64,000 nt of DNA from Collinsella aerofaciens (GTDB taxonomy: Bacteria; Actinomycetota; Coriobacteriia; Coriobacteriales; Coriobacteriaceae): positions 1 to 64,000 of the forward strand of contig NZ_JAQLEM010000007.1 of NCBI RefSeq assembly GCF_028209885.1, given 5' to 3'. Shown in pieces: positions 8,496 to 16,167 of this stretch. Position 1 is the first letter of the stretch. Each line of letters opens with the position of its first letter. Made by a program: the position numbers and the translations under genes. Under the pieces are notes generated by a model. That model was given only the letters and a program-made list of their open reading frames with translations, made no database searches and was not told the DNA's origin.

Positions 8496-8963
8496 ATGGC
8501 GGATAACGCCGAGATGCTATTCTCGCCCGAGCTGGTGTTTTTTGATTGGGAGTGCGCGACGCCGGATGAGGTGTTTGCGCGGCTCGAGGACGAGCTTGCG
8601 CCTCGCGGCTACATTGCGCCCGGTTGGCTCGATGCCGTCCGCACGCGCGAGGATGCCTATCCCACGGGTCTTGCCATGCCGGCGGCCAACATCGCCATCC
8701 CGCACACCGATCCGGGGTTCGTGGCTAAGCCCTATATCGCGGTGGTGAAGCCCGCGGCGCCCGTGGTGTTCAGCGCAATGGCGGGCATGGGTGCCCCCGT
8801 GCCGGCGCAGATCATCATCAATCTGGGCATCGCCGAGCCGGGCGGCCAGGTCGAGGCCCTGCAATCGCTTATGAATATCTTTATGGATGCCGACGCCGCA
8901 GCCGATGTGCTCGGCCAGACCACATGCCAGGGCATGGTCGACGCCATCCGTCGCCACTTTTAG
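8496..8963 (+). CDS. PTS sugar transporter subunit IIA (galactitol/fructose-type EIIA)
   Basis: A 155-residue stand-alone EIIA that passes phosphate from HPr to an EIIB. The phosphorylation site is His70 in NIAIPHTDPGF, preceded by YPTGLAMP, as in EIIA-Gat and EIIA-Fru domains. No EIIB or EIIC is next to it, so its partner is elsewhere or it has a regulatory role. The start is ATG 8496 after GGAGG (8486-8490). The next 180 bases are intergenic repeat sequence. Confidence 0.82.
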   Translation: MADNAEMLFSPELVFFDWECATPDEVFARLEDELAPRGYIAPGWLDAVRTREDAYPTGLAMPAANIAIPHTDPGFVAKPYIAVVKPAAPVVFSAMAGMGAPVPAQIIINLGIAEPGGQVEALQSLMNIFMDADAAADVLGQTTCQGMVDAIRRHF

Positions 8964-8972
8964 GGCTGGCAC

Positions 8973-9083
8973 TTGGGGACTGTTCCTAACTGCCGGCAGA
9001 AAAGGAATGTCCCTAACTGCCGACAGCCAGAACAGCCCCCTTTGCACCAAAATGGTGCAGATTAACCTGTCCCCCATGCACCA
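8973..9083. repeat. Intergenic palindromic repeats with GGGAC(A/T)G tags
   Basis: Two adjacent elements. TTGGGGACTGTTCCTAACTG faces AGGAATGTCCCTAACTGCCG in tandem, and then GCACCAAAATGGTGC with AACCTGTCCCCC and GCACC. These tags recur in other intergenic hairpins of the window (10942, 14146, 14830, 17861, 19394). No gene is visible. Confidence 0.5.
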
Positions 9084-9150
9084 GGTGTGTCGCGGGGTCC
9101 GCGTTGTGACACAATGGCGTTTGTTCGATTCGTGATGCGAAAGGCCAACT

Positions 9151-10371
9151 ATGGCAAACAAGAAAAAGAACTCCGAGGCCGTGCCGACGCCCGAGCAGCA
9201 GGCTCGCACTGCCTCCAGCTCTCGTAAGAAGCAGCGCAAGACGTACGTGTCTAAGACCGTCAAGATCGTCCTGGTGGTTATCGGCGTGCTGGCAATGCTG
9301 CTTTCCGTCTCGGCCATGGCATGCTCCGGTCTCATGTCGCAGGCAGAGGATACCTCGAGCTACAAGCTTACCGGCGGTGTCGCCGCCACCATCAACGGCA
9401 CCAACCTCACCGAGGACACCGTAACCAAGCAGATCATGAGCATGCGCACGTCCTACGGTTACACCAAGGACAAGGACTGGGCGCAGTATCTGGTCGACAA
9501 CGACCTGACGCCCAAGAAGTACCGCAAACAGCTCATCGATTCCTACACGCAGCAGATTCTGCTTCAGCAGGCGCAGAAGGAAAACGGCGTGACGGTGTCG
9601 GACGAGGAGGTCGAGAAGGCATGGAAGGACGCGTGCAAGAGCGCGGGCGGTGCCAAGGCCTTTAAGAAGACCCTTAAGACCTACGGCTATACCGAGGACA
9701 CCTACAAGGACTCGCTCAAGGAGAGCCTGGCACAGCAAAAGCTTAAGGATGCCGTGGCGCCCACCAGCAAGCCCAAGGACAGCGAGATCGTCGATTACAT
9801 CAACGAGAACCTGTCTAACTACAACGATGCCCGCCGCTCGTCGAATATCCTGATCAAGGTTGATTCCGACGCATCCGACGAGGACAAGGCCGCCGCCAAG
9901 GCCAAAGCACAGGAGTGCCTGGACAAGATTAACTCCGGCGAGCTGAGCTTTGAGGACGCCGTGGAGCAGTACTCCGACGATACCGGCTCCAAGGAGAAGA
10001 AGGGCGATGTGGGTTGGGATAAGCTCACCACCTTCGTCGACAGCTACCAGACGGCGCTCGAGGGGCTCAACAAGGGCGATGTGAGCGACGTGATCGAGTC
10101 GACGTACGGTTACCACGTCATCAAGTGCACCGACTACTTCCATGTCGATAACCAGGTCGATGACATCAAGCAGGTGCCCAAGGACATTAAGAAGTATGTC
10201 TCCAACGTGGTGAAGACGCAGGCGGCCAGTACTGCATACAGCGAGTGGCTGGAGCAGTACAAGAAGGACGCCGACATTACCGTCAACCCCATGCCCAAGG
10301 ACGTGCCGTACAACGTCAGCCTGAAGGGCGTCACCAAGAGTTCGACCGACGATTCGTCGACGACTAAGTAA
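9151..10371 (+). CDS. PrsA/SurA-like peptidyl-prolyl cis-trans isomerase (parvulin)
   Basis: An extracytoplasmic foldase of 406 residues. A Lys-rich cytoplasmic lead (1-37) precedes a hydrophobic segment (about 38-57) ending in AMAC. The Cys58 is not in a canonical lipobox, so anchoring could be by lipid or by an uncleaved helix. A SurA_N-like helical region follows, then the PPIC domain (about 228-330): RRSSNILIKVDSD, LSFEDAVEQYSDD, GDVGWDKLTTFVDSYQTA, and YGYHVIKCTDYF. Such proteins help fold secreted and wall proteins, which are abundant here. RBS is GCGAAAGG. The C-terminal tail is Ser/Thr/Lys-rich. Confidence 0.85.
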   Translation: MANKKKNSEAVPTPEQQARTASSSRKKQRKTYVSKTVKIVLVVIGVLAMLLSVSAMACSGLMSQAEDTSSYKLTGGVAATINGTNLTEDTVTKQIMSMRTSYGYTKDKDWAQYLVDNDLTPKKYRKQLIDSYTQQILLQQAQKENGVTVSDEEVEKAWKDACKSAGGAKAFKKTLKTYGYTEDTYKDSLKESLAQQKLKDAVAPTSKPKDSEIVDYINENLSNYNDARRSSNILIKVDSDASDEDKAAAKAKAQECLDKINSGELSFEDAVEQYSDDTGSKEKKGDVGWDKLTTFVDSYQTALEGLNKGDVSDVIESTYGYHVIKCTDYFHVDNQVDDIKQVPKDIKKYVSNVVKTQAASTAYSEWLEQYKKDADITVNPMPKDVPYNVSLKGVTKSSTDDSSTTK

Positions 10372-10425
10372 TCATGGGGCGGTGCCCGCGTGAGTGCCGC
10401 CCACACTATTGAGGAGGATTTGCAG

Positions 10426-10869
10426 ATGACCAACGAAGAGCTGCAGCAGGAAATGATCGCCGCCATGAAGGCCAAGGACAAGGTTCGCCTGTCTATCATT
10501 CGCCAGGTCAAGGCCGAAGTGAAGAATATCGAGGTTAATGAGCGCCGCGACGTGACCGAGGAAGACGTCAACAGCATGATCAAGCGTCTGATTAAGCAGA
10601 CGAGCGAGACGCTGGAGATGTCCATCAAGGCCGGTACCGACCAGGACCGTACCGACAACCTGACCGAGCAGGTCAAGATCCTGGAGAGCCTGCTGCCCGC
10701 ACAGGTTTCGGGCGAGGAGCTCGAGGCTCTGATCGAGCAGGTCATCGCCGAGCTGGGCGCCACGTCCAAGAAGCAGATGGGCCAGGTCATGGGTGCACTC
10801 GGCAAGGCCACCGGCGGCAACTTCGATAAGCCTGCCGCGGCAAAGATCGTCGGAGCAAAATTGGCGTAA
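10426..10869 (+). CDS. yqeY: GatB/YqeY domain protein
   Basis: A 147-residue protein of the YqeY family, related to the tail domain of GatB/GatE amidotransferase subunits. Typical features are KAKDKVRLSIIRQVKAEVKN near the start, LLPAQVSGEELEALI in the middle, and the closing QMGQVMGALGKATGG with DKPAAAKIV. The family's molecular function is unsettled. The start is ATG 10426 with GAGGAGG at 10411-10417; an upstream GTG (10390) would contain this RBS. It lies 55 bases after the foldase gene and may share its transcript. A terminator follows. Confidence 0.85.
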   Translation: MTNEELQQEMIAAMKAKDKVRLSIIRQVKAEVKNIEVNERRDVTEEDVNSMIKRLIKQTSETLEMSIKAGTDQDRTDNLTEQVKILESLLPAQVSGEELEALIEQVIAELGATSKKQMGQVMGALGKATGGNFDKPAAAKIVGAKLA

Positions 10870-10897
10870 GTGCCGGCCGACACATAGCCGATGTTGA

Positions 10898-10930
10898 GGG
10901 GGCGTGGCCATTGCGGTCGCGCCCCTTTTT
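10898..10930 (+). terminator. Intrinsic terminator after yqeY
   Basis: GGGGGCG (10898-10904) pairs with CGCCCC (10920-10925) and is followed by TTTTT. Confidence 0.75.
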
Positions 10931-10941
10931 GCTGGGCGGTG

Positions 10942-11008
10942 CTCATTGGGGACAGGCTTAAATGAGTGCCCAATGAGCGGGTACTCATTTAAGCCTGTCC
11001 CCAATGAG
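10942..11008. repeat. Perfect 26-bp inverted repeat containing GGGGACAGGC
   Basis: The arm at 10942-10967 (begins CTCATTGGGGACAGGC) is the exact reverse complement of 10983-11008, with a 15-base centre. It has no T-run and follows a separate terminator, so it is not needed for termination. It carries the GGGGACAGG tag shared by other intergenic hairpins here. Confidence 0.75.
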
Positions 11009-11114
11009 TGGGTTAAAGGTTGCGGGTTCTTTACGGGAATGTAGTGTGGGCTGCGGAAACGTGGTTCTTTCCGTACAATAGTTCAACTCGTGTAAACGCA
11101 GGGAAGGGACATCC

Positions 11115-11846
11115 ATGGCAGACATGATCGAGATCAAGCATCTCAACAAGTACTTTGGCGACCTGCATGTGCTCAAAGATATCAATCTCACCGTCAAGCG
11201 CGGCGAGAAGCTCGTAATGATCGGGCCTTCCGGCTCGGGTAAGTCGACGCTCATCCGTTGCGTCGATTATCTGGAGGAACCCACGTCGGGCGAGGTCGTC
11301 ATCGACGGTACGCCGCTCACCAAAAAGAACCACCTGGAGATGGCTCGCAAGTATAGTTCCATGGTGTTTCAGCAGTTCAACCTGTATCCCAACATGACGG
11401 TGCTGGGCAACCTAACGCTCGCGCCCATCAAACTGCAAAAGAAGAGCAAGGAGGAGGCGACCGAGATCGCCATCGCCGCGCTCAAGCGCGTTGGCATGGC
11501 GCATAAGGCCGGCGAGTATCCGCAGAACCTCTCGGGCGGTCAGCAGCAGCGCATCGCCATCGCCCGTGCCCTGTGCACCAAGCAGCCCATCATCCTGTTT
11601 GACGAGCCGACCTCGGCGCTCGACCCCGAGATGGTCCAGGAGGTTCTGGACGTTATGATTGAGCTTGCGCAGGAGGACATCACCATGATCTGCGTGACGC
11701 ACGAGATGGGTTTTGCGCGCCAGGTGGCCGACCGCGTCATCTTTATGGAGGACGGCCGCATCCTGGAGGAGGGCACGCCCGAGCACTTCTTCGATAACCC
11801 CGAGAACCCGCGCTGCCGCGAGTTCCTGTCCAAGATTCTGCACTAG
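11115..11846 (+). CDS. Amino-acid ABC transporter, ATP-binding protein
   Basis: A 243-residue GlnQ-type ATPase that powers uptake of polar amino acids. It has Walker [10 protein letters not shown] near residue 36, Q-loop [12 protein letters not shown], signature [15 protein letters not shown] near 138, Walker [13 protein letters not shown] near 158, and the H-loop TH in ICVTHEMG. It is first in a four-gene set with a binding protein and two permeases on the same strand. RBS is GGGAAGGG before ATG 11115. Confidence 0.94.
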   Translation: MADMIEIKHLNKYFGDLHVLKDINLTVKRGEKLVMIGPSGSGKSTLIRCVDYLEEPTSGEVVIDGTPLTKKNHLEMARKYSSMVFQQFNLYPNMTVLGNLTLAPIKLQKKSKEEATEIAIAALKRVGMAHKAGEYPQNLSGGQQQRIAIARALCTKQPIILFDEPTSALDPEMVQEVLDVMIELAQEDITMICVTHEMGFARQVADRVIFMEDGRILEEGTPEHFFDNPENPRCREFLSKILH

Positions 11847-11854
11847 GCGCGGTG

Positions 11855-12730
11855 ATGGACATGACGGATATGACGAGGGCGGCCGTGTCGCGCCGCCACT
11901 TTTTGCAGCTGGCTGGCGCCGGCATGCTTGCGCTGACGGGGACCGCGCTTACCGGTTGCGGCAACTCCACCAGCGGCGAGGGCTCCGACAAGGGGTCTAA
12001 GCTTGCGGCTATCAAGTCGCGTGGCCATCTGAATGCCGGCGTTAAGAAGGACGTTCCCGGCTATGGCTATTACGACACTGCCAAGGGTCGCTTTGAGGGC
12101 ATGGAAGTCGATTTGTGCTACCAGATCGCCGCTGCCGTCTTTGGCGTGAGCTACAAGGAGGCCCGTGCCCAGGAACTTGTCGAGTTTACCGACGTAACGC
12201 CCAAGACGCGCGGTCCGCTGATCGATAACGGCCAACTTGACGTGGTCGCGGCGACCTACACCATCACCGACGAGCGCAAAAAGAGCTGGGATTTCTCGAC
12301 GCCGTACCGCACCGACTACGTGGGACTCATGGTCAAGAAGCGCTCGGGTTTTACCTCGATTGAGGACCTGGACGGCAAGGTTATTGGCGTGAGCCAGGGT
12401 GCCACCACGCAGGGCCTGATCGAGCAGATGATCAAGGACAACGGCTTTAGCTGCAAGCCCGAGTTTAGGGCCTTTAGCGGCTACCCCATCATCAAGAGTT
12501 CGCTCGACGCCGGCAATATCGACGTCTTTGCCATGGACCGCTCCACGCTGGCCGGTTACATGAACGAGACCGTTGAGCTGCTGCAGCCCGAGGTCAAGTT
12601 TGGCGAGCAGGGCTACGGCGTGGCGACCAAGAAGGGCTGCGACCTTTCGGCTGTGGTCGATCAGGTGGTTTGCGATCGCCTGGCCGATGGCTGGCTCGAC
12701 CAAGAGGTCAAGACCTGGGGTCTTGTATAG
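11855..12730 (+). CDS. Amino-acid ABC transporter, substrate-binding lipoprotein
   Basis: A family 3 solute-binding protein of about 291 residues. The N terminus has SRRHFLQLAGAGMLALTG then a Cys in LTGCGNS: a twin-arginine-like signal with a lipobox, so it may be Tat-exported and lipid-anchored. GMEVDLCYQIAA, DVVAATYTITDERKKSWDFS and YRTDYVGLMVKK are typical of glutamate/glutamine/aspartate binders; the exact ligand cannot be read. The gene begins 5-8 bases after the ATPase stop; GTG 11852, ATG 11855 and ATG 11861 are all possible starts and none has a strong RBS, so translational coupling is likely. Confidence 0.9.
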   Translation: MDMTDMTRAAVSRRHFLQLAGAGMLALTGTALTGCGNSTSGEGSDKGSKLAAIKSRGHLNAGVKKDVPGYGYYDTAKGRFEGMEVDLCYQIAAAVFGVSYKEARAQELVEFTDVTPKTRGPLIDNGQLDVVAATYTITDERKKSWDFSTPYRTDYVGLMVKKRSGFTSIEDLDGKVIGVSQGATTQGLIEQMIKDNGFSCKPEFRAFSGYPIIKSSLDAGNIDVFAMDRSTLAGYMNETVELLQPEVKFGEQGYGVATKKGCDLSAVVDQVVCDRLADGWLDQEVKTWGLV

Positions 12731-12755
12731 GCGCATCGTCCAAGGAAGGAATCAA

Positions 12756-13502
12756 ATGCTCGAAGGATTGTTTGACGCCGACCGCTGGTCGACGACATTT
12801 CAAAACATGGGGCCCTTTTGGGAGGGCTTTGGCGTGACGCTGCAGGTGGTCGTTGCCGGTCTGCTGCTGTCGCTGGTGCTGGGCACGCTGCTGGGCGTGT
12901 TCTCTACCACTCGCTCGCGCGTGCTGCGCGCCATAAGCCGCGTGTACGTGGAGTTTTACCAGAACACCCCGTTGCCCGTGCAGGTGCTCTTTATGTACAT
13001 GGCCGGTCCGCAGTTTTTGCAGGCCATAACCGGTGCCGACCAGCCGGTGCGTATCGCGCCGTTCGTGCTGGGCTTCTTGGGCGTGGGTCTGTATCATGCG
13101 GCCTACATTTCGGAGGTCATCCGCACCGGTATCGAGGCAGTTCCGCGCGGTCAGATGGAGGCGGCCCAGAGCCAGGGCTTCACCCGTGCGCAGGCGTACT
13201 GGTACATCGTGCTGCCCCAGACATTCAAGATCATTCTGCCGCCGCTGTGTAACCAGGCGCTCAACCTGGTCAAGAACACGTCGGTGCTGGCGCTTGTGGC
13301 CGGCGGTGACCTTATGTACCGTTCCGACAACTTTGTGAGTCTGTACGGTTACCTGCAGGGATACATCGTCTGCTGCCTTATGTACTTCATCATCTGCTTT
13401 CCGCTCGCCATGCTGGTGCAGTGGCTCGAGCGCCGCTCCAAGGAGCGTCCGCGCGGCGTGAGCCTGGCCGAGCTGGGGCTCGACAACGTAGAGGAGGCCT
13501 AG
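12756..13502 (+). CDS. Amino-acid ABC transporter permease 1
   Basis: A 248-residue HisM/GlnP-type membrane subunit with about five transmembrane helices. YVEFYQNTPLPVQVLFMY and the EAA-loop region GQMEAAQSQGFTRAQAYWYI, QTFKIILPPLCNQ are typical; the loop contacts the ATPase. The start is ATG 12756 after AAGGAAGGA; the longer in-frame reading overlaps the binding-protein gene. It is followed three bases later by a second permease, giving a heterodimeric channel. Confidence 0.92.
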   Translation: MLEGLFDADRWSTTFQNMGPFWEGFGVTLQVVVAGLLLSLVLGTLLGVFSTTRSRVLRAISRVYVEFYQNTPLPVQVLFMYMAGPQFLQAITGADQPVRIAPFVLGFLGVGLYHAAYISEVIRTGIEAVPRGQMEAAQSQGFTRAQAYWYIVLPQTFKIILPPLCNQALNLVKNTSVLALVAGGDLMYRSDNFVSLYGYLQGYIVCCLMYFIICFPLAMLVQWLERRSKERPRGVSLAELGLDNVEEA

Positions 13503-13505
13503 CGC

Positions 13506-14144
13506 ATGGAAATCTTCAACGCGACCAACCTGCTCTACATTTGGGGCGGCTTTGTTAAGACGATCGAGATCTCGGCGCTGTCGATCTTTTTCTCGCTCAT
13601 CTTTGGCACGGTGCTGGCGCTCGTTAAGAGCTATGCGCCCCGCCCGTTCCGTATTTTGGTGAGCGCCTATATCGAGCTGTTCCGTTGCACGCCGAACCTG
13701 CTGTGGATCCTGTTTATCTACTTTACGGTGCAGGGTTTGGACATTGTGATTTCGACCATCGCCTTTACGCTGTTTACCAGCGCTGTTTTGGCCGAGATTG
13801 TGCGCGGCGGCCTCAACTCGATTCCGCGTGGCCAGTTTGAGGCAGCGCAGAGCCAGGGCTTCGGCTTCTTTGCCACCATGCGCTACATCATTCTGCCGCA
13901 GACGTTTAAGACGATCATTCCGGCGCTGTTTAGCCAGTGCACGACCGTCATTAAGGACAGCTCGTATCTTTCGGGCATTAACGTGGCCGAGCTCATGTAC
14001 ACGGCAAACGTCGTGATGGCCCACGCGATCGACCTGTCGCAGGTTCTTATGCTCTACGGCCTGGTGTTTGCGATGTACTTTGTGCTCAACTTTGGTATCT
14101 CGCTGCTGGTCCGAGCGTATCAACGTCGTATCGTGGCAGCGTAG
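13506..14144 (+). CDS. Amino-acid ABC transporter permease 2
   Basis: A 212-residue membrane subunit, partner of the preceding permease. It has YIELFRCTPNLLWILFIYF and the coupling loop RGQFEAAQSQGFGFFATMRY with LPQTFKTIIPALFSQ. It starts four bases after the stop of permease 1. A perfect palindrome begins two bases after its stop codon. Confidence 0.92.
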   Translation: MEIFNATNLLYIWGGFVKTIEISALSIFFSLIFGTVLALVKSYAPRPFRILVSAYIELFRCTPNLLWILFIYFTVQGLDIVISTIAFTLFTSAVLAEIVRGGLNSIPRGQFEAAQSQGFGFFATMRYIILPQTFKTIIPALFSQCTTVIKDSSYLSGINVAELMYTANVVMAHAIDLSQVLMLYGLVFAMYFVLNFGISLLVRAYQRRIVAA

Positions 14145-14145
14145 A

Positions 14146-14176
14146 ATGTGACAAAGGGACTGTCCCTTTGTCACAT
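14146..14176. repeat. Perfect 31-bp palindrome with GGGACTGTCCC centre
   Basis: ATGTGACAAAGGGAC (14146-14160) pairs with GTCCCTTTGTCACAT (14162-14176) around one base. It lies between permease 2 and the next gene's RBS. It could act as a weak terminator/attenuator or a protein site; it lacks a T-run. Confidence 0.7.
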
Positions 14177-14192
14177 AGAGAAAGGAATCGCG

Positions 14193-14816
14193 ATGAGCGA
14201 TCTGGAGAATAAGAAGAATCCTGTGGTCATTACCATCGCGCGCGACTTTGGCGCCGAGGGCCACGAGATTGGTCGCATGCTTGCCGACGAGTTGGGGATT
14301 CCGCTGTACGATAACGAGCTGCTGGTGCGTGCGTCGCTGCGCGCGGGCGAGTCGCTCGACAAGATGGCTGCCTACGACGAGCGCCTGGCCGTGGAGAACA
14401 TGGCGTTTCTGCCCGACCGCTACGATGCGCGTTCGTACTCGGACAAGCTGTTCCAAAAGATGAGCCAGGTGATTTTGGATCTGGGTGAGACCGAGAGCTG
14501 CATTATCGAAGGCCGTCTGTCCGATTATCTGCTGCGCAACAACCCCAACCACATCGCCGTGCTGGTGACTGCGCCCTTTGAGGACCGCGTCGAGATCGTG
14601 CGCAAGAAGCGTGGCCTCAACAAAAAGAAGGGCGCCAAGCTGGTCAAGCAGCAGCAGAAGGCGCGCGAGGCGTTCTATAAGCGCTACAGTGCCGGAAAGT
14701 GGAAGATGACGAGCGGTAAAGACATCGTCGTCAACCGCGCCAAGCTGGGCCGCGAGGGTTGCAAAGACGTTATTGCCGCAGCCTACCGCTACAAAGTAGC
14801 GCAGCTCGAAGACTAA
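14193..14816 (+). CDS. Cytidylate kinase-like family protein
   Basis: A 207-residue P-loop protein of the cytidylate-kinase-like family. VVITIARDFGAEGHEIGRML is its nucleotide-binding start, followed by GIPLYDNELLVRASLRAG. IEGRLSDYLLRNN, VTAPFEDRVEIVRKKRGL and a Lys-rich region follow. Substrate is unproven in this family. The start is ATG 14193 after AGAAAGGAA; an upstream in-frame start would run through the palindrome at 14146. A terminator follows. Confidence 0.8.
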   Translation: MSDLENKKNPVVITIARDFGAEGHEIGRMLADELGIPLYDNELLVRASLRAGESLDKMAAYDERLAVENMAFLPDRYDARSYSDKLFQKMSQVILDLGETESCIIEGRLSDYLLRNNPNHIAVLVTAPFEDRVEIVRKKRGLNKKKGAKLVKQQQKAREAFYKRYSAGKWKMTSGKDIVVNRAKLGREGCKDVIAAAYRYKVAQLED

Positions 14817-14823
14817 CCGACCA

Positions 14824-14867
14824 AAAATCACCACAAAGGGGACAGGCACCTTTGTGGTGGTTTTTGT
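14824..14867. terminator. Bidirectional terminator with GGGGACAGGC loop
   Basis: ACCACAAAGG (14830-14839) pairs with CCTTTGTGGT (14849-14858), flanked by AAAAATC and GGTTTTTG. It lies between two convergent genes. The stem and loop belong to the same element family as 17861 and 19394. Confidence 0.75.
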
Positions 14868-14868
14868 T

Positions 14869-15951
14869 TTAGGCGGAGGGGAGGGCCTTGGTGAGACCGG
14901 CGCGCGTCTGTATGTCGGTCTTTTGGTAGATAGAGCTCAGGTGGCGCTGTACCATGCGCATCGAGATGCCGAGCTCCTCGGCGATCTGCTTGAGCGGGCG
15001 TTCGTCCTGGGTTACGGCCACGAGCACGTCGACTTCGCGCGGGGTGAGAGCGTGATCGGTGATGAAGGCCTGGCGCTGCTCCTCGATGGTGGGGGCGGCG
15101 AGTGCCTCCTCGGCAAGCTGTTGATGTTTGCGCTCCTGCTCGGTTTGGGGTAGGCGGAACAGGCCGGCTGCCACGAATGCCGCGCAGGCGGCGACGAGCA
15201 AAACGAGCGCACCAATCATAATGAGGGCAACGTTGCCCGAGGTCACAAGGGCAAGCGAGATGCCCGATGTAGTGAATGCGCATGCATTGTTGGCGGCGCG
15301 TCCCATGCCGGCCCAAAGAGCGGGCGCGTGCATACGCGGTGCCAGCTGTGTAAAGGTGGCGGTAAAGAACGTGACAAAAAAGCCCGAGCTCAGGTAAAAG
15401 ACGACAAGGCCCAGGTTGGGATCGGCGCCGGCCTCCACGGCCAGGATGGAAATGGTCGAGAGCACGGCGATGCCGAGCATGACAAGTCCCATGTAGCGAC
15501 GCTCGGCGAGATCAAAGACGACGCCGGCGGCATAGGTTGCTCCCGCTCCAGTGGCGAGTTTGGGGCCATCTTGGAATGCCAACGAAAAGGCGTGGTGCGT
15601 TGCGGCGCCTAACAGTCCGAGCCCAAAGAATGCGATGCGGCCCAGAATCTCGAGGGTAAGCGGACCCGTGGGGAACTGGATCTGGGCCAATCCCGGGATG
15701 ACGATAGGGACGGCGGCGGCGTTGACGGCTGCCAGTGAGTGGCCTTTGCGCTGTGCGAGCCCGAGCAGCGGCGCGTATCCGATAAAGCCGAGCACGCTCG
15801 CACCCAGAATAAAGCCCTGTGCGAGCACAACGCGCTCGGCGCCGGCGAGTAGCCCGATATTGATATCGAAGCGAAACTCGGCAGCAAGGAAGGCGAAGGT
15901 AAACAGTGCGAGTGCCAGAAGCGCGTTGATTTTAGTCTTACTCAGGTTCAA
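14869..15951 (-). CDS. Membrane-embedded LuxR-family transcriptional regulator
   Basis: A 360-residue regulator with roughly ten N-terminal hydrophobic segments (about 5-285) and a C-terminal LuxR/GerE helix-turn-helix (about 300-355): LTPREVDVLVAVTQDERPLK, then IAEELGISMRMVQRHLSSIY. This architecture is frequent in Coriobacteriia; it probably senses a signal at the membrane. I set the start at TTG 15951: AAAGGA lies about 7 bases upstream on the minus strand, while longer readings overlap the divergent surface-protein gene. It is divergent from the LAATG protein at 16168, which it may control (inference). Confidence 0.8.
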   Translation of the reverse strand: MNLSKTKINALLALALFTFAFLAAEFRFDINIGLLAGAERVVLAQGFILGASVLGFIGYAPLLGLAQRKGHSLAAVNAAAVPIVIPGLAQIQFPTGPLTLEILGRIAFFGLGLLGAATHHAFSLAFQDGPKLATGAGATYAAGVVFDLAERRYMGLVMLGIAVLSTISILAVEAGADPNLGLVVFYLSSGFFVTFFTATFTQLAPRMHAPALWAGMGRAANNACAFTTSGISLALVTSGNVALIMIGALVLLVAACAAFVAAGLFRLPQTEQERKHQQLAEEALAAPTIEEQRQAFITDHALTPREVDVLVAVTQDERPLKQIAEELGISMRMVQRHLSSIYQKTDIQTRAGLTKALPSA

Positions 15952-16167
15952 GAACGGTCCTTTGGGTGGACGGAATAACCGTTTCCTCGGTTGTAGACCA
16001 GGATGGTATGTGCGGGCCTTTGGAAAGCGAAGACCCCCCCTCGGCGATTGCGCGCTTGTCGCCTTTTGCGCTGGCAGATGCGCCACTTGAGAATTTGTGC
16101 CCCGGGATCCGGCTATCTTCCCGTAACATGGTGTTACAGAAGCACCCCTTACGACAAGGAGGCTCAC

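Noticed and set aside
11115..14816. Cytidylate-kinase-like gene as a fifth member of the amino-acid transporter operon
   Set aside because: A 31-bp palindrome separates it from the permease and its function is unrelated; co-transcription is possible but not supported.
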